Shown: piece by piece, positions 45,801 to 52,837 of the stretch
Layout of the letters: every line of letters begins with the position of its first letter
How positions within the stretch are numbered: position 1 is the first letter of the stretch
NCBI GenBank assembly: GCA_050298535.1
Contig: JBNKUI010000087.1
Location: forward strand, 248,001 to 312,000
DNA: 64,000 nt
Reading direction: 5' to 3'
Source: JABDMH01 sp050298535
GTDB lineage: Bacteria > Bacteroidota > Bacteroidia > Chitinophagales > Saprospiraceae
Position numbers and translations under genes: made by a program
The notes under the pieces: model-generated
What the model saw: only the letters and a program-made list of their open reading frames with translations
Told to the model about the DNA's origin: nothing
The model's database searches: none

Positions 45801-47292
45801 TTTTAAGCGGGACAGCATAGGTTTAGAAATGGAACGGACCTTGCCGGGTGGTGTCAAAAATGTTTGGAAGCGGGACCGTTTAGGAAGGCCAGTAGAACAA
45901 AAGACTATATTGTCGGGAGGCAGGATCTCTCGTCAACGGGAATATGTCTGGGGCGTGAATGACCGTTTGAAACAGATTATTGACCCGAAGAGTGGGACAT
46001 GGAGATTCCGACATGATGACCTGGGCAATCTGGCCTCTGTCCGTTATCCGGATGGTAGTAGTGAGTTACGGATGCCGGATGCGGTAGGCAACTTGTTTAA
46101 GACCAATGACCGCAGTGATCGTAAATATGGACCTGCAGGTCAGTTGCTGGAAGCTGAAGGTGTAAAGTACCAGTATGATCCTGAAGGTAATCTTATCCAA
46201 AAAATACTGCCTGATGGAGGATCATGGACCTATGTCTGGAACACATCAGGAATGCTCAAGCAGGTTATTCGACCAGATGGCGACAAAGTGACCTTTACCT
46301 ATGATGCCCTGGGCCGCCGGATCTCCAAAACCCACCGCGGCAAGACCACTCGGTGGGTCTGGGATGGAAATGTACCCCTGCATGAATGGATAGAAGTCGC
46401 TCATCAGCCAGCACGTGACAAAGAACCACTAGGCCCTTCATCATCGAGTCATGAAGGACGCATCAAGATCCGACGAAGAAATGAAAAACTCACAACCTCT
46501 CCAGCCCATGCACCTCCTCCTAAGGGAAGTGGAGAAGCTTCTGTTTCTCAGATTGAAGAATATCCAACTGCCGACTGGCAACTGCCGACTGAAGGGCTGA
46601 CTACCTGGTTGTTCGAGCCCGACTCTTTTGCCCCGTTAGCCAAACTGAAAGATAAGAAGCAATTTGCCATTATAACTGATCATTTAGGCACTCCAACGTC
46701 CATGTATGGTGAAGCAGGTGACAAAGTGTGGGAAATGGATCTTTCGATCTATGGAGACGTCCGGATAGTGGAGGGTTGGGAGAATTACTGTCCCTTTCGA
46801 TATCCCGGTCAATATGAGGACGAGGAGATAGGGTTGTATTATAATCGGTTTCGATACTATGATCCGGAAGCTGGATGCTATTTGCGACAGGATCCATTGG
46901 GAGTTTGGGGGAACAACTCAACCTCGTATTCATACGTTGATGATACGACTACCTGGGTTGATTATTATGGATTAAATCAAACCCCAACATTACCTACTTC
47001 AATGATAGTTTCAGAAAATGGAATCGTCATTGAGCACTATTATCCGAACGATCATGCACCTGTGCATGCCCATGTTTATGAGCAAGGTAAAAAGAATAGA
47101 GGAACCAAAATAGGAGAGAATGGTCGACCTCTCAAGGGTCAAAGAGAATTAACTGCCAAGGAGGCCAAGGTCGTTAAGAAACACAAAACTAAGATTAGAT
47201 CGGTATTGTCGAAAATTCGGAGATGGTTGGGTCGTAAAACGCATGGAATTGGTTACATTACTAATAGAAAAAAAAGGAAGACCTGTAAATAA
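42889..47292 (+). CDS. PAAR-like/DUF6531/Rhs polymorphic toxin, T6SS effector candidate
   Basis: The 1467-aa protein begins with a PAAR-like region (about 1-190) containing SPFTFTGLPTLSC-type and GHATTNGFGAPHVP-type repeats, then a basic helical linker, a DUF6531 domain near 300-375 (HPVDVATGKVLTDLVDFELP), many YD/RHS repeats (about 400-1150), and the Rhs core near 1303-1362 (RYPGQYEDEEIGLYYNRFRY, DPLG, YSYVDD, DYYGL). The last about 106 residues are the variable toxin tip with HYYPNDHAPVHAHV near 1383-1396, resembling DUF4160. The core forms a shell that encloses and cuts off the toxin. A repeat-like linker (about 1171-1237) interrupts the core region. The GTG start follows the adaptor stop. 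Confidence 0.9.
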   Translation: MSAVKHMDPVMGVDIHIVMVPTPGGPVPVPIPHPFVGMVFDPMDWIPITIMIPKFAADALAKMEELKESAVEATGFDMGGQEQFTEQSEAPPPADDASAQTSDSEAPPSEPEEAEENPEGNLMLGPSGPGWVPLPLNASVWVNSIPRGHATTNGFGAPHVPIGGPMFQRAPVMTQKSTCELLLGSKTVIAETSPFTFTGLPTLSCSCVGSPAPADPKGEIEPGLYLPTSVVLAIPAGRPVLVGGPPVPNYMAILGKGFGAMRKLQRGSKKMKALSKKLNEKIASKFKSKIARNLASKAICMLTGHPVDVATGKVLTDLVDFELPGPIPLIWERTWYSTSEAETALGHGWHHSYDLALAFDEKEEVVGLRMSDGRIIGCPLLNVGEEHLNPQERLRFFRGENGYKVFNLDEQVTYFFSRQSYQDLFPLIRIEDRSGHSIQFSHDPRGFLHEIVDSAERRLRVVTDESGRILQIKAPHPKYPEKQFDIVSYTYNTQGNLISSSDAMGFQYTYRYQKHLLVQETSPTGLSFYFEYDGLDHNAWCLHTWGDGGIYDHKLTYFKEEQYTIVENSLGHESTHFWNDQGVVYRSIDPLGNASSKRYDDFCNIISETDELGRVTTHTYDEESNRTGTTFPDMSAIEMVYEGGLLVGATDQVGGNWSWQYDEQGQLTVRTNPLGHETRYAYQNGMLKTVLDPAGGVTTLAYDAQFNLIKLTTPDLNVSKWEYDYLGRCIASIDPRGNYQRRKFNLNGWVRQVNEPDGNIRYLEFDQEGNVTRVRDKQYNVGFEYAGMGRLKVRTQAGTRVEFQYNTEEDLIGIINEHGYAYRFELDANGEVMVESGFDGITRKYTRDAASRVSKVDRPGKLSTNYQYDELDRVKEVLHSDGLKESYLYRSDGELLEASNRHIRVQFERDALGQVIKETSGPFEISSAYDVLGNRIQVSSSLGADVTIDRNNMGDVMRVTSHTEDRPWEASFKRDSIGLEMERTLPGGVKNVWKRDRLGRPVEQKTILSGGRISRQREYVWGVNDRLKQIIDPKSGTWRFRHDDLGNLASVRYPDGSSELRMPDAVGNLFKTNDRSDRKYGPAGQLLEAEGVKYQYDPEGNLIQKILPDGGSWTYVWNTSGMLKQVIRPDGDKVTFTYDALGRRISKTHRGKTTRWVWDGNVPLHEWIEVAHQPARDKEPLGPSSSSHEGRIKIRRRNEKLTTSPAHAPPPKGSGEASVSQIEEYPTADWQLPTEGLTTWLFEPDSFAPLAKLKDKKQFAIITDHLGTPTSMYGEAGDKVWEMDLSIYGDVRIVEGWENYCPFRYPGQYEDEEIGLYYNRFRYYDPEAGCYLRQDPLGVWGNNSTSYSYVDDTTTWVDYYGLNQTPTLPTSMIVSENGIVIEHYYPNDHAPVHAHVYEQGKKNRGTKIGENGRPLKGQRELTAKEAKVVKKHKTKIRSVLSKIRRWLGRKTHGIGYITNRKKRKTCK

Positions 47293-47319
47293 CGTTCTAG
47301 TAAAATCTATAATCACTTT

Positions 47320-47577
47320 ATGAAGCATGTTTGGGTATTTAATGCGAACAGAAGCAATTTTCCAAATGCAGTTTTTACAACCAAATCAAAAGCTGAGCTT
47401 TGGGTCAGGGTATCGAAAGCATCTGGGGTTCTAACCAAGTACCCTTTAGATATCTCTGTTTCTAAATGGGCATTGGACAAGGGTTTTATTGAACCAAAGA
47501 CATCAAGCTCAACAGAAAATGAACTAAATAATTGTACTGCATTCCTGGAACACATTCACTATTCTGAGGGTGAATAG
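47320..47577 (+). CDS. Small DUF7710-like protein, probable immunity protein
   Basis: The 85-aa protein begins KHVWVFNANRSNFPNAVF, has KAELWVRVSKASGVLTKYPLD and WALDKGFIEPK, and ends LEHIHYSEGE. From memory this pattern is that of proteins annotated DUF7710 (VWVFHG..FPxGVF...SGxLTxYPxD...WAxxxGFFxPK...EHYHYxxGE). Its position 27 nt after the Rhs toxin tip is that of the cognate immunity gene of a polymorphic toxin. Whether it protects against this tip has to be inferred from place only. Confidence 0.75.
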   Translation: MKHVWVFNANRSNFPNAVFTTKSKAELWVRVSKASGVLTKYPLDISVSKWALDKGFIEPKTSSSTENELNNCTAFLEHIHYSEGE

Positions 47578-47668
47578 CTTATGTATTGATTTTATTGTGA
47601 AGGCAGGCTGGAGTTGGGTAGATAAATCTACTGTAATATATATATTCACTATAGCGAAGAGTTAAGAC

Positions 47669-47860
47669 ATGTCTATGGTTCTAAGGCTCCTTGGCAGAAT
47701 CAGAATTATATCTTATTACTTTTTGAAGGTACTTGGATACTTTAGCTACTCTTCAGTAGCTAATTGCATGAGATGTCAACAAGTAATCATGGACGATTAC
47801 TGCATTCATATCAAGATGAAAAATGAGGGTGTCTTTACAATTGACGGTGTGGACTTCTAA
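47669..47860 (+). pseudogene. Small + strand frame in duplicated copy 1, probably decayed
   Basis: A 63-codon frame beginning MSMVLRLLGRIRI and ending GVFTIDGVDF. The matching frame in copy 2 (49368-49556) shares both ends but differs in the middle because of compensating 1-bp changes. The copy 2 middle (YEMSTSNRGRLLHSYQDENE) looks more protein-like. This could be the relic of an immunity or toxin-tip fragment linked to the Rhs gene upstream, or non-coding sequence. Confidence 0.35.
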
Positions 47861-47911
47861 AACACTTAGCTGGAGTTGTAAATTGAAATCAAATATTATG
47901 AAATCTTTGCC

Positions 47912-48248
47912 TTACTTATTACTGTCATACAATTCTACAACCTGTAGCAATTCCTGCCAGGGGAATTCACCAACGGCAATTCTTTGAGCGAGAACGAAGT
48001 CATCCTGTAAATAATAGCTTAGATTCTGATTAAATTTCTGGGTTATCGGACTGGTACTCAAGAGTAATGCATATCTTCTGTCAATTTTCTCGCATAATAC
48101 TCCAACTGATCTTGAGTTTGAATGTCCGAACTCTTTGGTACGAGATCACCATTGGAATTCATGGAATAGCTGGATCCGCTGGAGTATATGCACATACTAC
48201 TATTCCAGTAATAGAGCCTCAACCATCTTTTTTGATTTTTGGAATCTT
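47912..48248 (-). pseudogene. Truncated, frameshifted copy of the 217-aa secreted protein gene
   Basis: It matches the C-terminal two thirds of the gene at 49608-50261. Readable pieces are KRWLRLYYWNSSMCIYSSGSS and NSNGDLVPKSSDIQTQDQLE on the - strand. An 8-bp deletion near 48043 and small deletions near 48062-48073 break the frame, and the N-terminal third with the signal peptide is missing, so it cannot make the protein. Confidence 0.8.
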
Positions 48249-48376
48249 CGACCATTGTCCTGTTGATTTAGAGTTTTATAGTCACAATGTGGTGTGTTGC
48301 GACTGACTGCAAAATGGTATCTAAAGCCGATTTTAGGCTTTTGTCGACTTTTTAAAACTCAATCACTTGTAGATCT

Positions 48377-48952
48377 TCAAAAATGGTGTGAACTATTACT
48401 TTTCCCCCAATCATATAATTGTCCCTTAATTGCGGCCTGAATTATGATAGCGACAAGACCATTATTATCATGAAACTCTATTATGACTTTGCCACCCCAA
48501 CTTCTAAAATCTGATTTGATTCCCCCCACCAAAATTAATCCATCTTTTGCTACATGAAATTCTTCAATTGGATGATTATTTTTGACCAGCGAACACATTG
48601 CCTTTACAAAGACTTCTTGAATAGGTTTATTCAACATTATTAAGTCTGACTTTCCGGTTTTTATGCCAAACCGGCTGTAGATGGGAACTATAACTTCTGC
48701 TAGAAACCCTAATGGTATTCCCATAACAGATTCAGATACGAGATCGATAAATTTTTCAGCTGAGAGCTTGCTTTTTGACTTTTTAGAATACTCTTGGATT
48801 AGATCTAATACATCTGGGTGTCTAATAATTTTGTTGAAATCAACTTCGTTTCTCCACGATGCTAGTATTAGAGAATCTTCTTTGACGATTCTCGTCCCAC
48901 AGTTCTTACAAGTTTCTTCATCTGTTTTTTCACCGCATTTATGACAATTCAT
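48377..48952 (-). CDS. Zinc-ribbon protein of unknown function
   Basis: Starting at the ATG at 48952 the 191-aa protein opens with a zinc ribbon, MNCHKCGEK then ETCKNCGTR (two CxxC pairs within 20 residues). The rest is soluble and helical with a C-terminal beta region (EFHVAKDGLILVGGIKSDF, GGKVIIEFHDNNGLVAIII). A reading from 48988 adds 12 residues before the ribbon and is less likely. I do not recognise the C-terminal domain. It lies between the two copies of the duplicated segment. Confidence 0.7.
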   Translation of the reverse strand: MNCHKCGEKTDEETCKNCGTRIVKEDSLILASWRNEVDFNKIIRHPDVLDLIQEYSKKSKSKLSAEKFIDLVSESVMGIPLGFLAEVIVPIYSRFGIKTGKSDLIMLNKPIQEVFVKAMCSLVKNNHPIEEFHVAKDGLILVGGIKSDFRSWGGKVIIEFHDNNGLVAIIIQAAIKGQLYDWGKSNSSHHF

Positions 48953-48988
48953 ATTCTTATGTTTTTCTAACATTGCGCCGAATATCAA

Positions 48989-49291
48989 TGAAGCACTTAG
49001 ATAGGGGATGGGACGACATCACTTCTGCAAGTATTTTCAAGAAATACAGGACGGCATAAACTCAGGCCCCAACTATACTCCATGTCTTCTAATTATCTCA
49101 AGAATCACTGTGAATATGACAACATTATCTGATTTAAGTCAAGAACGACCCTGAACCAAACTCACGTGAATTTCATTTCAGGCCCTAAGGACTCCGTCAA
49201 GATTACAAAAATTATTTCTTGTAATCTTCACAAGATAAATCACGTTCATAGAGGAAAAGTATACGTCGACTTTCGATTATTGAAATGACAA
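48989..49291. other. Gap without a gene
   Basis: I see no convincing gene in these 300 bp. They hold only a perfect inverted repeat at 49199-49228. The second copy of the duplicated segment starts directly after the gap. Confidence 0.5.
49199..49228. repeat. Perfect 10-bp inverted repeat
   Basis: AAGATTACAA (49199-49208) and TTGTAATCTT (49219-49228) are separated by 10 nt. It could form a hairpin in RNA or be a protein-binding site. No T-run follows on either strand. Confidence 0.5.
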
Positions 49292-49955
49292 GCTGGAGTT
49301 TGAGTAGATAAATCTACTGTAGATAGCATGTAATATATATATATTCATTATAGCGAAGAGTTAGGACATGTCTATAGTTCTAAGGCTCCTTGGCATAATC
49401 AGAACTATATTAATACTTTTGAAGGTACTTGGATACTTTAGTTACTCTTCAGTAGCAAATCGCTATGAGATGTCAACAAGTAATCGTGGACGATTACTCC
49501 ATTCATATCAAGATGAAAATGAGGGTGTATTTACAATTGACGGTGTGGACTTTTAAAACACTTAGCTAGCGTTGTAAATTGCAATCAAATATTAGGAAAT
49601 CTTTGCCTTACTTATTACTGTCATACAATTCTACAACCTGTAGCAATTCCTGCCAGGGGAATTCACCAACGGCAATTCTTTGAGCGAGAACGAAGTCATC
49701 CTGTAGATAATAGCTTAGATTCTGATTAAATTTCTGGTTTTGTGGGTTATCGGACTGGTACTCAAAAAGGAGTAATGCATTATCTTCTGTTAATTTTCTC
49801 GCATAATACTCCAACTGATATTGAGTTTGAATGTCCGAACTCCTGGTTACTAGATCACCATTGGAATTCATGGTATAGCTGGATCCGCTGGAGTATACGC
49901 AGATACTTTCATTCCAGTAAGAGAGCCTCAACCATCTTTTAGATTTTTTGGTCTT
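49292..49955. repeat. Duplicated segment, copy 2
   Basis: The better preserved copy of the segment at 47607-48248. It covers a small + strand frame (49368-49556) and the 3' part of the intact - strand gene at 49608-50261. The similarity stops near 49955, inside that gene, which shows that copy 1 is the truncated derivative. Confidence 0.85.
49368..49556 (+). pseudogene. Small + strand frame in duplicated copy 2
   Basis: A 62-codon frame, counterpart of 47669-47860. It ends with HSYQDENEGVFTIDGVDF, which looks like the acidic C-terminus of a small soluble protein, while the N-terminal third is compositionally odd. It may be the remains of a longer gene. No family is recognised. Confidence 0.3.
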
Positions 49956-50261
49956 TATGGTGTTTTTCCTGGGATTATATGTGTCAATCGCGCGACGTTC
50001 AAATATGGTTACTTGATCACCATATGTAATACTAACTCCCAGGATTGACAAGGATGGATATGATACAACATTGCTGTTTTCGTCTGCGCGATAATTTATA
50101 TACAGATCTATGGGACCACTGGGGATGTCTATGAGACCGTGTATTTCAGTTCCATCTTCAAAAATGATGCTACCCGGATGAAACGAGATTTGACATATAG
50201 CCGAAGAATAAATAAGGTATAACAAGATGGTGATGGGGTTTTTGAGTCTCATAATGATCAA
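49608..50261 (-). CDS. Secreted hypothetical protein, 217 aa
   Basis: An N-terminal signal sequence (about 6-24, ILLYLIYSSAICQ) is followed by a beta-rich domain starting ISFHPGSIIFEDGTEIHGLID and a C-terminal helical part ending FPWQELLQVVELYDSNK. The FEDGTEIxGLID opening is seen in small Bacteroidota secreted proteins of unknown function. A broken second copy lies at 47912-48248. No role can be assigned. Confidence 0.75.
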   Translation of the reverse strand: MIIMRLKNPITILLYLIYSSAICQISFHPGSIIFEDGTEIHGLIDIPSGPIDLYINYRADENSNVVSYPSLSILGVSITYGDQVTIFERRAIDTYNPRKNTIKTKKSKRWLRLSYWNESICVYSSGSSYTMNSNGDLVTRSSDIQTQYQLEYYARKLTEDNALLLFEYQSDNPQNQKFNQNLSYYLQDDFVLAQRIAVGEFPWQELLQVVELYDSNK

Positions 50262-50385
50262 TTTACGAGCTGATGGTTTACTATAAGATACGACTTTCGA
50301 TGCGAAAGTGCTAGAATAGAGCCACTTTGAGGATTTTAGATTTTGAAATGAGATTTTTCAGTTTGATCTATTGCAAGTTGACAAA

Positions 50386-51276
50386 TCAGTCAACGGGAAA
50401 GACCTTTATGTATTTATCCGTTTCTTTTTCAGACCAGTTGACTACAAATCCCGTAGAATCAAAAACGATATGAGGTGTTTCATTTGCCAATTTATCAGAA
50501 GTCGTCCAATTAGCCAGGAATGTTGTTGGGTCGGCGGTCTTAGTAAGTTCTGCCTTCAATTCTCCCTCTTTCCAGTCGTCTACAAATTCAGCACCACTTA
50601 TGTAGAAGAATTTGTATCCAGAATCAGTCGGAAAACAACCTATGCGATAATTAGCTGACGAACCTGTTAGGTTTTGATATACGCCCATGAAAGGAGGACT
50701 AGAGGGATTCTTAGTTTCTGCCCTAAGCTTGTCTTCTGACCAACCTGTCTCAGTCTGGGTTGGCAAACTAAACCTTTTTTCAGCATTATAGGCAGGTTTG
50801 CGGTAGGGCCATTCCTTTTTTAATTTTCTAAATACTTTGGTTCGGACATCGCCAAATCCACTGTGCCAGATTTCTGTAGGAATTTCAACTTCCCACCATT
50901 CAGCGGTACAGCTATAAAAACGAACAATGATATTAGTGATATCCATATTATCTACATCGAAATTTGTTTCGATGTAAGCTATTTCACAATGACTGCTGGC
51001 ATTGATGTTCGAAAAGCTTGATGGTAAACCCACCATTTCAAATCCCATGCCTGTTAAGAAATCAAAAACACCCAGGAAGACACTATGACTAGTGCATTCT
51101 TCTTCTGTCTCAAAAGGACAAAAAAGATGTGCATATCGTACACCATTCAGAAAATCTTCTAATCGGACATCTTGGGTGCTAGAGGCAGGTGTTTTCTTTT
51201 GAGCATGGGAATAGGTAAGACTACAGAAAATAATACATGTTGCAGCGAAAACCCGAACGAGATGGAAGTGCCTCAT
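50386..51276 (-). CDS. Secreted hypothetical protein, 296 aa
   Basis: A signal peptide (about 6-25, ending SHAQ) leads into a domain with conserved-looking EIAYIETNFDVDNMDITNIIVRF-type strands, a WWEVEIP segment and a C-terminal beta region (GYKFFYISGAEFVDDWKEGELKAEL). It is 6 bp downstream of the 221-aa secreted protein gene, forming a two-gene unit. I recognise no family. The C-terminal part recalls small beta-barrels of lipocalin-like size, which is only an impression. Confidence 0.72.
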   Translation of the reverse strand: MRHFHLVRVFAATCIIFCSLTYSHAQKKTPASSTQDVRLEDFLNGVRYAHLFCPFETEEECTSHSVFLGVFDFLTGMGFEMVGLPSSFSNINASSHCEIAYIETNFDVDNMDITNIIVRFYSCTAEWWEVEIPTEIWHSGFGDVRTKVFRKLKKEWPYRKPAYNAEKRFSLPTQTETGWSEDKLRAETKNPSSPPFMGVYQNLTGSSANYRIGCFPTDSGYKFFYISGAEFVDDWKEGELKAELTKTADPTTFLANWTTSDKLANETPHIVFDSTGFVVNWSEKETDKYIKVFPVD

Positions 51277-51282
51277 TTGTTC

Positions 51283-51948
51283 TCAATTTGCTTGATCTCT
51301 AAAAAACTCGGCCGAAATCGCATCTATAAAGGGCAGGGTCTGGGAGATCAATATTTCTGAAAGTTGATTCAGATGTGACATATTTCTGATATTAAATTTT
51401 GGATCGAAGTCCTTCCTCTTTATATGATCTAAATTGAACTTATGCCTTAACTTTTTTATGAGTTTTCCCTCAGAATCCAGGGACTGAATTTCCAGAATGA
51501 GATTAGGTTTAGATACACCAAAAAATTTATCAGATCCAATAGGGTCAAGTGGAGATTCTAACTTGCAGACAATAGTTAGGTATTTTTCAAAGGAAGCCCC
51601 TCTGCTCACCAATTCTTTCACCTCATATTCTCCGATCAACACAATGGGAGGAATCTCTTGGCCTCTTTTATCCAGGTCACGATGCAAATCAATCTTTGAT
51701 TGATCAATCAATGGAATATATCTTGTTAGTTCGTTAACAAAATACTGATACAAGGTATCTTTTAATTGAGTTTGATAGGTTTGGGCATTCTCACGAATTG
51801 CCTGATGGACTTCACCCTTGAAAGAAATGCCTTTCGTCAAACTTACACTTACATCTTCAAAATAGTAGAACCCAATTAAAGCATGTTCATTTTGAGAAGA
51901 TACATTGGACGATAGAAAGAAGGTGATCAAAAGGAGGAGATGCCTCAT
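51283..51948 (-). CDS. Secreted hypothetical protein, 221 aa
   Basis: A signal peptide (about 1-18, LLLITFFLSSNVSSQ) is followed by a soluble domain with a beta hairpin (IPPIVLIGEYEVKELVSRG) and a mixed C-terminus (KLIKKLRHKFNLD...LPFIDAISAEF). It shares the strand and spacing of the following 296-aa gene. Function unknown. Confidence 0.72.
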   Translation of the reverse strand: MRHLLLLITFFLSSNVSSQNEHALIGFYYFEDVSVSLTKGISFKGEVHQAIRENAQTYQTQLKDTLYQYFVNELTRYIPLIDQSKIDLHRDLDKRGQEIPPIVLIGEYEVKELVSRGASFEKYLTIVCKLESPLDPIGSDKFFGVSKPNLILEIQSLDSEGKLIKKLRHKFNLDHIKRKDFDPKFNIRNMSHLNQLSEILISQTLPFIDAISAEFFRDQAN

Positions 51949-51986
51949 AATTAGGTTTTGAGAATTTTACAAGGGAACTGACAATA

Positions 51987-52496
51987 CTAATTTAAAGCAA
52001 TCAGAGTTCTACGGGTTGCCATATCCAAATCCGATATTTGCATGATCTTCAAGGATGGATATATTGATGCATTATCTGAATCCTGACCCTGGGACAGTGT
52101 AATATTACGATGATCCATATCCAACTTATACATCGCACCTGTTGCTGGATCAACAATCAACATTCCTATGAGCCCGCCAAAAAGTAAGTTACCCCAATAC
52201 CAACCATCCACTCTGAAATTTACGGGGAAAGAAGTCGATTTGTATCCATCATGGCTGACATGGACCATATAGGATTCACGTTTAAAGAACTTCTTACCTG
52301 CCTTTAATTCAATAATAGCAGGTGCAGAGCCATTAAATACTTCGTTTCCGTCGCTATCTTCAATGACCACTGTAGCATTGGAGGGATCCGTGTTAACTGT
52401 GAATGGATATAGACTTTTGCTAACTATGGATGCACAACTTGAGGAAAAAATTAAGAAAATAGAAATGGAGACATACAGGAGAAGTGCTCGTTTCAT
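51987..52496 (-). CDS. PEGA-type lipoprotein
   Basis: The 169-aa protein has a lipoprotein signal with the lipobox SSSC (lipidated Cys21). After it comes a PEGA-like beta domain (VNTDPSNATVVIEDSDGNEVFNGSAP, then YMVHVSHDGYKSTSFPV), a glycine-rich hydrophobic stretch (NLLFGGLIGMLIVDPATGAMY) and a short tail. The WGNLLFGGLIGMxVDPxTGAMY stretch is common in small envelope lipoproteins. It should sit in the outer or inner membrane facing the periplasm. Confidence 0.8.
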   Translation of the reverse strand: MKRALLLYVSISIFLIFSSSCASIVSKSLYPFTVNTDPSNATVVIEDSDGNEVFNGSAPAIIELKAGKKFFKRESYMVHVSHDGYKSTSFPVNFRVDGWYWGNLLFGGLIGMLIVDPATGAMYKLDMDHRNITLSQGQDSDNASIYPSLKIMQISDLDMATRRTLIALN

Positions 52497-52837
52497 GACG
52501 ATGGTTTTGGTGATTGAAATAGGTGTTTAGTTATGGCAATATAAGTGAAATTCGGAAAAATACAAGTAGGGACTGAGAAAAATATTTTCCATTTTTTACG
52601 TCATCATATTCTTGTCCGCACGGTATCGAGAGGTCTGAGTTAATTCTGACTTTGGCATGAAAATTTAACAAAAACGTAAACGAGGGGCTAAAGACTTGGA
52701 TCCTGGATTATTCTCGATAACTCGGGCGTAATTACAAATGAAAACGTTGTAGTTGAGATCTTCCATTATCTCTCGGAATTTTGACTCTATACTTATCCAA
52801 ATGAATTCAAATGATAGATGATTCGTTGATCGAAGAA
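52497..52837. other. 341-bp gap without a recognisable gene
   Basis: The gap lies between the PEGA lipoprotein gene and the end of the transglutaminase-like gene, both on the - strand. It is AT-rich and I see no frame above 40 codons with protein-like composition, and no strong hairpin. It must hold the promoter of the lipoprotein gene. Confidence 0.5.

Larger units (their letters stand above)
47607..48248. repeat. Duplicated segment, copy 1 (decayed)
   Basis: About 640 bp that are roughly 90 percent identical by eye to copy 2 at 49292-49955, in the same orientation. Shared landmarks are GCTGGAGTT, GATAAATCTACTGTA, GCGAAGAGTTA, CAACAAGTAATC and a long matching stretch covering the 3' two thirds of the gene at 49608-50261. 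Copy 1 carries several small deletions. No terminal inverted repeats or transposase are visible. Confidence 0.85.

Noticed and set aside
47607..49955. Insertion sequence as cause of the duplicated segment
   Set aside because: No transposase, terminal inverted repeats or target-site duplications are visible; recombination is the simpler reading.
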